A stretch of 64,000 nucleotides of DNA, from NCBI GenBank assembly GCA_003024785.1, contig PUQB01000130.1:378010-442009 (forward strand), in the 5' to 3' direction. Source of the DNA: Selaginella tamariscina (lineage: Eukaryota; Streptophyta; Lycopodiopsida; Selaginellales; Selaginellaceae). Below the pieces are notes generated by a model, which ran no database searches, was not told the DNA's origin, and was given only the letters and a program-made list of their open reading frames with translations. A program made the translations under genes and the position numbers. Positions 24,713 to 35,839 of the stretch are shown piece after piece. How positions within the stretch are numbered: position 1 is the stretch's first letter; every line of letters starts with the position of its first letter.

Positions 24713-25979
24713 TCAACAACGCCGCAATGGTGCAGTACGATCTGAAAGATGATCCACAAAACGACCCAGATATTGTACCTTGCCAAGAAAGCGTTGCACA
24801 TCATTCACACACTTTGGCGTAGGGAACTTCAAAACTGCAACTAGTTTGTCAGGATCGACTTGCAAACCTTCACGTGAAATGCGATAACCCAGATAAGTGG
24901 TGTCCTTTGATCCAAACACACACTTAGATGGCTTCAACTTCAAACCAACTTCCCAGCGATCCAAAACCTTACGTACATCACCGACATGCTCCTCCCAGTT
25001 CCATCCGAATGGATCAAAACATCATCGATGAAATCGGCAGTCACCTCCGGCATGTCGCAAAGAACCTCGTCCATCATACGCTGGAAAGTTGCTGGAGCAT
25101 TGCTCAAACCGAAAGGCATCACCAAGAACTCGTACAGGCCAAATGGTGTCGAAAAGCAGTCTTGGGAATGTCCATGTCAGCCATCGGAACTTGCCAATAT
25201 CCAGATGCGAGATCTAACTTGGTGAACCAACGGCTCCGCCCCAGTCGATCCAAAAGGTCTGCAGTATGAGGAAGTGGGTACACATCTGAGACGGTTACCT
25301 CATTTAACGGGCGATAGTCAATGCAGAATCGAACGCTCCCATCAGGCTTCGTCACAAGGTGAGGTTCGCACGCCCAAGGACTTCGAGATTCCGGATAACA
25401 CCCTTCTCCAACATCTCTTTGACATTCGCTCGTAAGATCTTGAGCTCCTTTGGTGATCGACGCCGAACAGGTACCTTGATTGGCCTAGCTCTCCAGTTGG
25501 AATAGGGTGGCGTGTCGCAATCTTGGCCCCAGATGACAAGTCGAAGTTGAAAAGATCAGCATACTCCTTCTTGAGTTGATCAACAACTACAGCACGACGA
25601 TCATCTGATGGATCCAAGAAGAAAGGAAGAGCATGAAGGGAAAATGGTTGGAAATAGGGTGAGACAAAAGTGATGGAAGCAGAGGTGGAAGCAGATGGAC
25701 GAAGTGGAATAGAAGTAAGAGGAATGGAAGAAAGACGAGGGAGAGTCAAACAAGGGGGAGACTTTTCAAAGTCACACTTGGCATGATTGCGAGTTAACCA
25801 ATCCATACCAAGAATAAGGTGAAAAGCTTGACTCGGCACCACCCGCAAAGATTGAAGCTCGAGCTCACATCATCCACACGAACAACAATGTCCACTTCAT
25901 CCGCGAACAAGCATGAGTATGTCCGTTGCCGTACAGAATGAAGACTGGTTCTACCGCACGACGCAAATGAAGGCTGCAA
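24713..25979 (-). pseudogene. pol: Gypsy protease and reverse transcriptase, frameshifted
   Basis: Protease remains show as LILGMDWLTRNHAKCDF near 25800. RT motifs are spread over three frames: TKPDGSVRFCIDYRPLNEVT and FTKLDLASGYWQV at 25119-25355; VMPFGLSNAPATFQRMMDEV and the catalytic FIDD at 24940-25125; LKPSKCVFG and TYLGYRISREGL at 24713-24964. The catalytic box reads FIDD where FVDD or YVDD is usual. At least four frame changes make this inactive. Confidence 0.85.
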
Positions 25980-26155
25980 CGTGTAGCAACAGATTGAGAA
26001 ACAGAGGACAAACTTGAACCTGTATCCACCAACACTGAAAGGAAAACAGGACGTGGCGTGTGATTAAACGAGCTTGAAAAGTGAAAACCGGATGATTTGG
26101 TGCCGAGTGAACCCCTTGATGATACTCCCGAAAGAAAGATGGAGGGGTCACTAAT

Positions 26156-27136
26156 TTATTCGCACGAGGACCCTCCTCTACTCGTGCGATTCGTCGTTTC
26201 CCGGAAGATCCACCGCATCACAACCTTCCACTGCAGCAGCACCAACCGGACGTTGTTGACGCCATGGCCTCCATCCTGGAAATGGGGGACGCCAATCGGG
26301 AAACCGTTGACAGCGCCGATACGTGTGTCCAACCTCATCACATGCCCAACAACGAACTGCACGTCCACGTCCTCGTCCACGGGCCCCACCTTGTGCTGGT
26401 ACACGAGCGGCAACAGCCTCAACCTCCATCGGAGCAGGTCCATCCCCAACATGAGTGGAACAAGAGCACGTGAAGGCGCAAGTGGGAGAGGTGACGACTC
26501 ATATCGTTGTGCCAGCCTCAAAGCATCGTCAAGAGTCACTGGAGCTAGTGCATGCACAAGCCCCACAAGGTCTTGACGAAGTGCTGGCCACAACATACCT
26601 AACTTGATGCGTTCCGACATGTTAGGTTCTGCACGCAGCAAAAGGCTTCGAAAGCGAACACCAAACTGCATCACCGACTCAGATGGCTCCTGACGAATAC
26701 GATGCAACTGCTGAAAAGCATCATCACAGTCGTCCGCATGCCCAAATGCACGTTTGAAGATCTCTGGAAGAATATTCCAATCTCCACGAGTTGCAACGTC
26801 CAGACCATTGTACCACTGCAACGCCGTCCCTTGAAGACAAGTAGGAAACTCGCGCAAACACTGAGCACCGTCCCACGAATGATATGTGGCAACCACAGTG
26901 AAGTGGTCAAACCAATGGTACACATCATCTCCAGGATTTCCGCGAAAGAAATCCGGCCGGACACGGGGGTTTGCAACATGAGTAGGAGGAGTACCCTGGA
27001 CTGTGAATGCTGCCATCAACTGAGAATGATTGTTCAGTTGCACACGCATGGCATCCAACAACTGCATGAGTAACTGCTCCACAGACAAGGGATTTGCCTG
27101 TTGTGGATTCATGGACGAAGAAAAGACAAAATCCAC
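26156..27136 (-). pseudogene. gag: Gypsy gag polyprotein, frameshifted
   Basis: Gag forms the virus-like particle of the retrotransposon. The capsid-like part reads from 27136 (MDFVFSSSMN; also an in-frame M nine codons on) and contains RPDFFRGNPGDDVYHWFDHF and LQGTALQWYNGL, typical of retrotransposon Gag. At about 26430 the frame changes, and the nucleocapsid zinc knuckle CWACDEVGHTYRRC (CX2CX4HX4C) is found in the other frame at 26178-26429, preceded by an RG-rich stretch. Nothing suggests a programmed shift rather than decay, because further shifts follow in pol. Confidence 0.85.
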
Positions 27137-27253
27137 AAGAAAGGAATAGATCTAGACAATGGAAAAGCTAGACCTAAGAAGACAAAGAAAAAAAAAAGAC
27201 ACAAATCCGAGCACTCCGTAGGGACAATTAGAGGTGCCCCTCACCTCCACCAA

Positions 27254-27415
27254 TGTGAGAGCTCGGAATATAGAAATGTGTATATCCATTAGTTCAGAAA
27301 CCCTAACTTATATACAAGAGCGAGTGTCCAGATTGAATCAATCCGATGGCTATCAAAATCCACTGTGTTAATAATAATAGTATGTGCATATGCAGCCGTA
27401 CACGTGGATCTTACA
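27254..27415 (-). repeat. 5' LTR of the gypsy element
   Basis: A 162-bp repeat with TG...CA ends, matching 22553-22714. It would carry the element's promoter; no TATA box stands out beyond the short ttatatac near its middle. Confidence 0.85.
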
Positions 27416-28973
27416 AACCATATGTTTTTGTACACTAACTATATAGAGGCTGACAAGCAATCGAAACCTGGCAAATAACCCAGACCCCCCTCTACTACTT
27501 TTTCGTTTGTTCCCAAACCTTGTTGTGCATGACAATTTACGTGTCTGCCTTTGCATGAACTATATATTTTTGATTTATTAATGAATCTTTATTTTACAAA
27601 GTAAATATGAATGTTCTTTATTAACATAATAAGTGTTTCATTTAACAGACAAGCGTAGTAAACATTACTTAATATTCAGATATCACACTATATAAATATA
27701 TGCATGTACTTGTATATAGAAACTATAATATAATATAATAAACATAGGTCTTGGTAGAGAATTCGGTTGCCATTGGAATATACATCTGTTATCCGAATTT
27801 AAACAAATTATACACAATTAAATTTGCGAGTTTGACATTCCTGTCAAAGGGAAATACATTGAATTGCTGTGAAGGTTCTGATACTTAGAGGTACATGAAA
27901 GTATTACATATATACATTTTATATTCATTAAATATATAATGCAATATGAAAATTTCATTGCATGAACATATAGTTGTTCTGTTCTTATTAGCCCATGGAT
28001 ATAACACAAACTCATTATGAACTGGTGATATGTACCTCATTCTATATTATTTTTTAAATTTGGTCAAACATGTAATTAAGTGTACAGTGTTTGTCACGTC
28101 CTAACGAATGTTATAATTAAAATGGAAATGTTTATAGTCTTATTTTCTTAATAATTCATAATTTTAATTATTTAATTAATATTTTCTAATATAAAGAAAT
28201 AACTTTTAGAATAATATAAAAGAAAGAATATTCTTTAAATTATATATTTAAAATATTAATAATTAATATAAATATTAATTAAATATTGTTTTTTATATTC
28301 CCATTTTCATGTATGATTCACATCTGAGTTACTACGTTCGTAGACTGGGCACCATGATAATTATTGGTGCTACATGTTTGAAACGTTCCTACAACCAAGA
28401 AGCAAATGAAAGTGAACTTCATTAACATTACTTGTTTCTAAATAATTTGCTAAAGAGATTTAAAGATATGAATACACTTTCACAGTCACAACAATAGAAG
28501 AATGTTCTATTGAAAGTGCTGATGCGTAGGAACAACAATAATTCTATGCATTCTGGATACACATATAACAATGTGTAATCTTGCTCTTGTTCCAAAGTTG
28601 CAAAGAGATACTCAGGGCATGTCTTTTCATGTTCAATGCAGAATTGGGGATGGACACATGCTATGGTAGTATTTACCATGTTCTTCTGGAAATGCAACTT
28701 ACATATGCTTCTTCCAGGCATTGGGTCGCAATAGGAGACGAAGGGATATTGTTAAGAAAGATGTAAATAGACTACTATATGAGAACGAGCAAAGGTATAT
28801 GATGATCTAGCCTCTAGACACGCAACACTAGCCACACTCTATGTGTTTATAATACACCAAGCAACACGATTATTTCTCTTACATAAGCAACATAAAGATT
28901 CACTTGCATTATGAAGGATTTCAAGATGAAGTTAAATACATGAGACATACACACGTGGGAACACATACACGTG
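27416..28973. other. 3' flank of SDR copy 1, part of the duplicated block
   Basis: From about 27530 on, this matches 39.7-40.03 kb and 42.65-43.35 kb (see the duplication). A 97-codon minus-strand frame at 28428-28721 overlaps the counterpart of 42957-43259 but is not conserved as protein, so I do not call it a gene. Confidence 0.6.
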
Positions 28974-29990
28974 TTATAACACGTCGGCAAAGTTCATTAG
29001 TTTGGTCGTGGTAAAACCACCATCCACAACCAAGTTCTGCCCAGATATAAACTTACCATCGCTTGCCAAGAACAGTGCAGCATGAGCTATATCCTCAGTT
29101 GTCAAGCTTAACCCAGCCAGAGGAGAGATCTTAGCATTCAGCTCCTCCAAGTCCTGCATGGTAATAGACTCTTTTTGCATCTTGACAAAATGAAGAGCGA
29201 GCACCGTAGGGGTCAAACACGGGGAGATAGAGTTCACACGGATCCCATGGTGACGAAGCTCACTGGCCGCGGTTTTCGTGATGCCAACAACTGCATGCTT
29301 ACTGACCGTATATGAATGGAAAGCCTCTCCCGCCATAACACTAGCCATACTATGTGTTATAATGCACCCGGTCTTACGTGGCTTCATTGCTCTGGCAGCA
29401 TGCTTGACGCCGAGGAACACCCCTGTTGCGTTGGTTGCCATGATTCTCTCGTACTCAGAGAGCCGGATTTCTGAAATAGAGTTTGTGCAATCCGAGAGTG
29501 TCCTTTCGGTGATTCCAGCATTATTAAACATGATGTCGAGTCTCTTGTGTTCAGAGAGTGCCAGATCGACACACGAAGAGACCTGATCTTCCTGGCTCAC
29601 GTCACAGTGCATATACCGTGCGGCCGAGCCGAGCTCGTTACAGAGTTTGGACCCTAGCTCGTCTTGGATATCTGCCAATATGACTTTCGCACCGTGCTGT
29701 GTAAACAGTCGAGATGCAGCTGCCCCAATTCCGCTTGCGGCTCCCGTGACAATTGCAACTTTGCCATGGAGCTTCTTACTGTATATTATCCAAGCATCAA
29801 ACACAGAGTTCTAAGCAGCTTAGAAAGCATGGACTTGCCTGGTAGTGTCATACACATCTGAATATGTTGCAGCCCCCGTGAATTTCCAGAGTAACTTCGA
29901 TTTAAGATCTGGTGTCTTGCGGAGAAGTACCTGCATCGTTATCTCTGGATCTAGGTAAGTTCACCTTGACAATAACGACGTATACGTTTG
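27530..29990 (+). repeat. Segmental duplication, copy 1 (with SDR gene)
   Basis: This block recurs in direct orientation as 39705-40039 plus 42645-44430. Non-coding flanks are clearly alignable but diverged; the SDR exons are much more similar. Similarity fades after the tacgtttgtgtcgtgtagcc marker (near 29983 here, 44410 there). Confidence 0.85.
28974..29936 (-). CDS. Short-chain dehydrogenase/reductase, SDR110C type, copy 1
   Basis: SDR110C enzymes (secoisolariciresinol dehydrogenase, momilactone A synthase and xanthoxin dehydrogenase group) oxidise alcohol groups of secondary metabolites or hormone precursors with NAD. I read two exons: 29936-29839 (MQVLLRKTP...) and 29778-28974, joined over a 60-nt intron with a GC-AG border (CAG|GCAAGT); the product is 300 aa. 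Seen: TGAASGIG at residues 44-51, D69 for NAD preference, NNAG at 118-121, and the tetrad N149, S176, Y189, K193 (YTVSK). Compared with copy 2 it lacks one codon just before S176 and has PC where the PG motif is conserved (SISPC for SISPG), so activity may be altered. The minus-strand ATG at 29804 in the intron would give a 276-aa form lacking exon 1. Exact substrate unknown. Confidence 0.85.
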
Positions 29991-31180
29991 TGTCGTGTAG
30001 CCTTGTAAGAATAATTAAGAACATTGTAATAAAATGAGAATGTTTGTAGTTCGCATTTCTTAATAATTAATAATTTTAGTTATTTAATCAATATTAAAAG
30101 AATATTCATTAAAATGTATGTTTAAAGACAAAATTCTTTTTTAAACATTTTTTTTGTAATTAACTCTTTAATAATTATAGCACTTGTGGATCAAAAATTA
30201 ATAATATTATAAAAATAGAAAGTATTAAGTTATATAATAAATTATATTTAAGATTGTAGGAGCTTAATATAAAAGTTATTAAAGAACATGAGAGGTACAT
30301 TATATAAATATATATGTTGTTATTAAAATGTTAATATTTAAATATAACATTTATTAAAATTTATAATAATAATAATATATATATACAAAATTTTATATGA
30401 TTAATCTTTCATTTTTTAATAAATTTATATAGTTAAGGAAACAATTTGGTATTATTATTAAAGAGTTGATTATAATTATGAATAAATTAATTATATTTTA
30501 TAATTATTTTTAATTTAAAATAACATGCATTCTCTTATAATTTTATTAATTGTGACTTTATCAATGTTTTTTGGCATTCACTTGTATAAAATGGATTTAA
30601 CATTTGTAAGACATGCTAAGTGATTTTAATTGAAATACCATGTTTTCTCTAAGCATTCATTGTACCTTTCACTCTCCTTTTTATGTACACACTCACAAAG
30701 TATTTATTTACACATGTACAAAGTACACATGTAGATAATGTACACTGTAAATTGACATGAATGCAGGAAATGAAGAAGACCTACACTCAAAACCCAAACA
30801 CAGAGGGAGCCCTAGTGTAGATCCATACATTCTCACATGACGGTGATCGAGCAGTTGAAGAATGCCTTAGCAAAAAAGAGATGGCTAACAAACAGAGGCC
30901 TTAATTCAAACTTTATCTGTTCTATTATGTCCTTTTTATTAAGAAAACCATTTACTCATTTGTTTGTCATGCACACACACATGTACAGATGAAATAGTGA
31001 CCGTGGGACAGGACTTCTACAAAACCCTAAACTTGAGTAAAATAAATGCAACCTAACCTCTGTGTGTGCTTGTAATGAATGACATTTTAAAGTACACCTT
31101 TAAGGAGAGCAAGCTCAAATATGTGGTGGATAGCTCCTGCAAAAACATTTGCAACCTTGAAATATTTTCCTTAATATAAT
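29991..31180. other. AT-rich intergenic DNA
   Basis: I see no gene or named element. Confidence 0.6.
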
Positions 31181-31184
31181 TTAC

Positions 31185-31305
31185 ATCTGTATTTGAAAGT
31201 TCTAAAATTACAATTTTGCCTTACAAATTTTAAATATTACAAATTCCCTTATTTAACGTTTTAACACCCTTCAACTAGAATAATATAGAATTTTACTTGC
31301 TTTAA
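31185..31305 (-). repeat. Dispersed repeat, inverted partner of 38752-38870
   Basis: The stretch containing acacccttcaactagaa is present as reverse complement around 38770 (ttctagttgaagggtgtt), with alignable sequence for about 110 bp. Both lie in AT-rich DNA. The family is unknown. Confidence 0.65.
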
Positions 31306-31599
31306 CATAATCTAAAATATGTTATTTAATTTAGGATAAATAAGATTAGGGATTAGGCCTAATTAAGCATTGACTAAATGGGATTATTACAAGAGATCAT
31401 TTTGATTCTATTGAGGAGTTACAGAAGTTAGTAAAGTCGATGTTATTTGTGATTACCACGAGTTCTATGTGATTGCATTTGATTGAAAAGGTACATTGTT
31501 GGAGGTTGCACACATCTGTTGTAGAAACTTCTTTAATTCGAAATGTAGGGAATAAAGAAGCTATGTCATAGCATATCCCTCTCTCCTTAGTCATAAAAA

Positions 31600-32490
31600 C
31601 TAAAAAAACTAAGAGCCAATTATTATAGCTTCCTATAAAATTAAATTGAAATTGTCTTTTATAAATAAACTCGATGTATTCTCAACAAAATGTTACAAGG
31701 AAGACTTTTATGCTATTTAACCAAGTGACTCTGATTTATTTGAGTCAAATGATTTTACCAAGTAAGAACCATGATATTCACCACCCCTTTGAGAGAGTGG
31801 ATGTTATCATTCACGAACTCAAGAATTATTATTGTCACCTCCTTCCTTTGATCACTTATGACAGACCCTACACTAGCAATCCCCCAAGGATCCCAAGCCC
31901 ACTACTTCACCTAATAGAGGGCCATCTTGTTTAATTCAAACCTTCATCAGTGTTCATCGATGTGGGTAGCTACAAATTTGGGGAATAAAGAAACTATGTC
32001 ATAGCACTATCCCTCTTCCCTTAGCTAAAAAGACTAAGAGTCAAATGATGTTATAAGGAGGGCTCCTATATTATTTAATTAAGTGACCATGATTTACCTG
32101 AGTTAAGTGATTTCACTAAGTAAGAATTATGACATTCACTACTCCTTTGAGAGAGTAGATGTCCTCATCCATGTACGCAAGGGTTGCTACTGTCACCTCC
32201 CTCCTTTGGTCACTTATGACAGACCCCACACTGGCAATCCCCCAAAGATCCTAGGCCTATTACTTCCCCTTCTCTTTCACCAACAACCTAGTGTGATCCC
32301 GACGAGACTGCTAATGGGAATCAAACTTATGTCAATCTCCACTACCAACTATTATAGCATTATCCCTCTCCCCTTAAACAAAAGACGAAGAGCCAATTGG
32401 TGTTATGAAAAGGGCTTCTATACTATTTAATCAGGTGACTCTGATTTACATGAGCCAAGTGATTCCACCAAGTAAGAACTGTGACAAATT
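31600..32490 (+). repeat. Tandem repeat, two long and one partial unit
   Basis: A unit of roughly 350-420 bp starting near actaagagccaatt recurs at about 31609, 32033 and 32386. The best-matching parts are 31690-31915 and 32051-32271, both with cctttgagagagt and cacttatgacagaccc; the third unit keeps only about 85 bp. Open frames at 31674-31934 and 32107-32430 are the same repeat read twice. It may derive from an LTR, but I found no element body. Confidence 0.7.
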
Positions 32491-32539
32491 AATTCTATGT
32501 AGATTACTGATAAGTTTTAGCAAACCTTGGTAGAAGAAC

Positions 32540-33350
32540 CATGATTAAAGATAAGAAGCATGATTAGGGATGTTAGGGTGAAGATGGTATTAATGTACCG
32601 TACATGCGAGCTTAGAGGGAGAAAGAAAGCAATTGAAGAAATTTATGGGAATCATGGAGAGGCTTATGCGAAATTCGTGAGAAGCTTTTGGAGAACAATT
32701 TTGAAAGTAAAGTATTTATGGAAAGAGATGAGACATGGTGCTTTAAGTAGTTATTTGTTGCTTTTGGAACATGCTTAACTGATTTCTCATGTTGTAGGAC
32801 TTTATTTGGACTGGATAAATCTCATTTCAAGGGCCGCTTTTTGGGTTGCTTATTAAGTGCTAATGGAAAAGGAGCATTATATACTCTAGCATTTGGCATG
32901 GTTGATGTTGAGAATGACGCAAATTGGGAGTACACTTAAAGGATGTAATCAACAATGAACGTTGCTTGACATTCCTTTATGATTGGTAAAAATGTGTTGT
33001 TGATGCTATGCAACAAGTTTTGGCAAGTGCTTTTATGGAAGGCCAGCTTCTTTGAAGAGGCAATGAGTGAAATGCATAGGAAAAAGTAAAATGCAACCTA
33101 ATGAGTGTTATATATTACAAATAAAAGACATTGGGCAACTACTTTTTTTGAGGGAAAACGTTTTGGACACTTGACATTCAATATAATAGAGTTTTCAATA
33201 CTTGGTTACTTGAGGCACATAAGTTGTCAATCTTGAGTATGTTGGAAGTCATTAGATCAAGGTTAATGACTTGGTTCTTTAAGCAATAATTTAAAGGGCA
33301 TAGAGCTTGTGTCATAGTTCTAACATGGTGGGTTAATTACATGGGTAAAG
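32540..33350 (+). mobile_element. Mutator-like (MULE) transposase relic
   Basis: Translations in several frames fit plant MuDR-type transposase. The sequence GLDKSHFKGRFLGCLLSANG, followed by AFGMVDVENDANWEYTL (about 32800-32940), corresponds to the DDE-start region LDGxHLKG...A.vVExEnxxxWxWFL. Further on, NTWLLEAHKLSILSMLEVIR and SRLM (about 33190-33280) fits the C-terminal pattern FNxxIxEARxKPIxxMLExIRxxLM. Stops are frequent and no terminal inverted repeats were identified. Confidence 0.7.
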
Positions 33351-35740
33351 ATTATGGGATATGTGAGCAAAAAGACTCAAGCATAACTAAGTCATCATGA
33401 TTAGGGGCCCTCTCATAAACACTAATTGGCCCTTTGCCTAGTTGGCATAAGGGGAGAGGGAAAGGTTGTGACAGCTTGGGATGATGCTAATGATATTGCT
33501 AACGATATTGTTAAAGTTTTAACCCAAAAGGGCAACACATAGCTACCAAGTGGCCATTCAACGTCATCACCCTGTGTAAACAATGTTAAATCTTCCAAGA
33601 TGACCCCAAAAGTTTGTCTCAAATGCCTAATTAGGTGGAAGACTCAGATTCTTACTTTAAGGGACACTATCCTCAAACCCTAGAGGATAACCTAAGTAAA
33701 CTTTAGGATTTTGTTCTAATAGATCTAGAAATGCTCATGTCCTAACCTCATCAAGAAGATGTGCCTTATACATACCCCCGTGATAAAGCTAAGGCATCGT
33801 CACTTACCTTTTAAGGAATCACCCTCATTTGGAAGTACACCCCTTTAGGGCGACAAGGAGTACTTTAAGCTATGACTAACCCCTAAGGGTTTGAGTGGCC
33901 AACCTAAAGCTAGTACTTAGTGAGGACACGAGTGTGCGTTGTAGGCGGACATGAGTGTTCCATTAAGTAAACTCCTTAAAGTTAAGTTTGGATAACCCTA
34001 AGTACATGACCTTGTAAGTGCCTCATGAAAAGGCTCATGCTAATGAGCTTAGATTGTTCAATCCTCAGATCCCAAGTAGAAGACCCTTAACCAAGTGTGC
34101 CAAAGCACACCTAGTTATGAGACCTAACCTCCCTTGAGTTGATGCCCAAGGCTTAACACCCTGGTGCAAGCATAAATATGCATATTTGTTAGAGTAAACC
34201 CTTGGCGATAAACCCATGACACTACCCCAAAGGGTGTGCCTCAAGCGTTGTACTATGTATCGTCTAGCCTAATATCACATCTTCATATCACATTATCTCC
34301 CACAATGTGGGTTACCATGCCATAGCCCTTAGATTCAAGAGTTACATTAAGTGCCACAAACATGACTCCTAAATGTCAATTTTAAAACCCCTTTGAAACC
34401 TGGTAATGAAACTCGTTAGCCAAGATCTCATGCTCACAGTTAGACAAGGACATGAATGTGCCTTGTTTAATTGTGAGTGCTACACCTAGCTTGATGTGGA
34501 AGAGAAGGCTAAAGATATGCCTCAACCTCTGACCTTTGGAACATGCATTTCGATAAGACCTTCCAGTCACGTTAAAGGTAGGCTACCCTAAAGGTGGGAC
34601 GTACCCCTACCGACTGGAAGTTAGGGCGGCACAATAAAGAGTTGTGCCTTAACAACACAAGTTATAGTTTGCACCGGTAAAAGAGTAACAAACTCAATCA
34701 TGAACTCATGAACTCTCCTACTACAAATTCTACCTCATTTATGTGATGGAGCCTCCCCACCCCCCTCTTTTTTAATATGTATAACTGGGTTGGCACAGAA
34801 TGCTAGACCCTTAGTTAACAAGATGAGCTTACCTTAAACCTAACTCTTACCCTTAAACCCTACCCATTTTAGGGCATGGGTTAGGGCAACCCTAGGGTTA
34901 GGTTAACCCTAGGGTTTATTTAACATGTTGAATTCATTTGCATTAACCAATTAGCTTAATTGAGACGTTAAAATCAAGGAGAGTTTTTTAATGAAAGTGC
35001 TAGCTTCGCCAAGAGTTTTTTGTAAATACCTAGTGACACCCGACCAGAACATCAATAAATACACAAGTGCACTAAGCGGGCTTGTTTCTTCTATACCTAG
35101 GGCTTATCACATAATCTAGTAAATAACAACAATTAACCTTCACAGTAAAGAGTCAGAGTCAGAGTAAAAACTACGATAGATATGACTTTCACTAGTTTAG
35201 TGGATACTGCTAAGGTTCATATTCATGAACCATGTAGTTGTGATCGCTACTACATTGTTCATCTGGTTAATATGACAATACTCAAAATTCATTCAAAGCA
35301 CCAGATTTGAATTGTGAGGCTTGCTAAAAAAATTTGTTCTTGCTTCGATTGGTAGAAGATCAATCACCGAAAAATGTAAACCCTAGTTTTTGTCATTTTT
35401 AAGGTAAAACATCTTTAAAAAATAAGCCTTTGTTTTTGTAAAAAATAGTTAACATACTAGGGGTCGAACATTGGTTGGTTTTTTACATTATAATCATTAT
35501 AGTTAATATACCTTGTAATATTGTTTTGTTTTTATCCTTGTTTTTACCCTTATTTATACAATAATAATTTCTGTTTGTTTTTATATAATTTATTTTATTT
35601 AATTTTAAGTTTGTTTATTGATTTTAATTGTACTTAATAAAAAAAATTAAATTTCATTAATTAAATTAAAAATAATAAACATTAAATCTCTTTATTTTTC
35701 ACTTGTCTCTTTCTTCCAAACTTTTTCACTTATCTTTCTA
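33351..35740. other. Unassigned, moderately GC-rich then AT-rich DNA
   Basis: About 33400-34720 is GC-richer than its surroundings and resembles neither a gene nor a recognised element; it may be LTR or leader sequence of a retroelement. Two copies of the palindrome aaccctagggtt lie at 34888-34899 and 34905-34916. The rest shows nothing. Confidence 0.4.
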
Positions 35741-35763
35741 ATCCTTGCAATAACTATATGAGT

Positions 35764-35812
35764 ATGTATATATTATATGTAATATTTTATATAATATTAC
35801 ATATAATATATA
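35764..35812. repeat. AT-rich hairpin with 19-bp arms
   Basis: atatattatatgtaatatt is followed after six bases by its exact reverse complement. A direct repeat (taactatatgag) flanks it on both sides near 35750 and 35833. Confidence 0.6.
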
Positions 35813-35839
35813 GCAAGAAACAATATCCCTGTAATAACT

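Larger units (their letters stand above)
22553..27415 (-). mobile_element. Ty3/gypsy LTR retrotransposon with both LTRs, defective
   Basis: The element lies on the minus strand and has direct repeats of 162 bp at both ends that begin TGTAAGATCC and end in CA in the element's sense. Internal order is gag, protease, RT, RNase H, integrase, as in Ty3/gypsy (Metaviridae). A purine-rich tract, gagaggaggggatga, precedes the 3' LTR (22715-22729), and TGGTGGAGGTGAG just inside the 5' LTR (about 27240-27252) may be the primer-binding site. The LTRs differ at several percent of positions, and frameshifts split gag and pol, so insertion is not recent and the element is inactive. No clear 5-bp target duplication (tacaa left, aacca right). 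No chromodomain follows integrase; a proline-rich tail does. Confidence 0.9.

Noticed and set aside
29278..29586. Plus-strand open frame opposite SDR copy 1 (and 43660-43971 opposite copy 2)
   Set aside because: Shadow of the SDR coding frame; conserved in both copies only because the SDR exon is conserved.
34888..34916. aaccctagggtt twice, resembling interstitial telomere repeats
   Set aside because: Only two palindromic half-matches and no run of plant TTTAGGG units; the surrounding ccctaa-like words are scattered and irregular.
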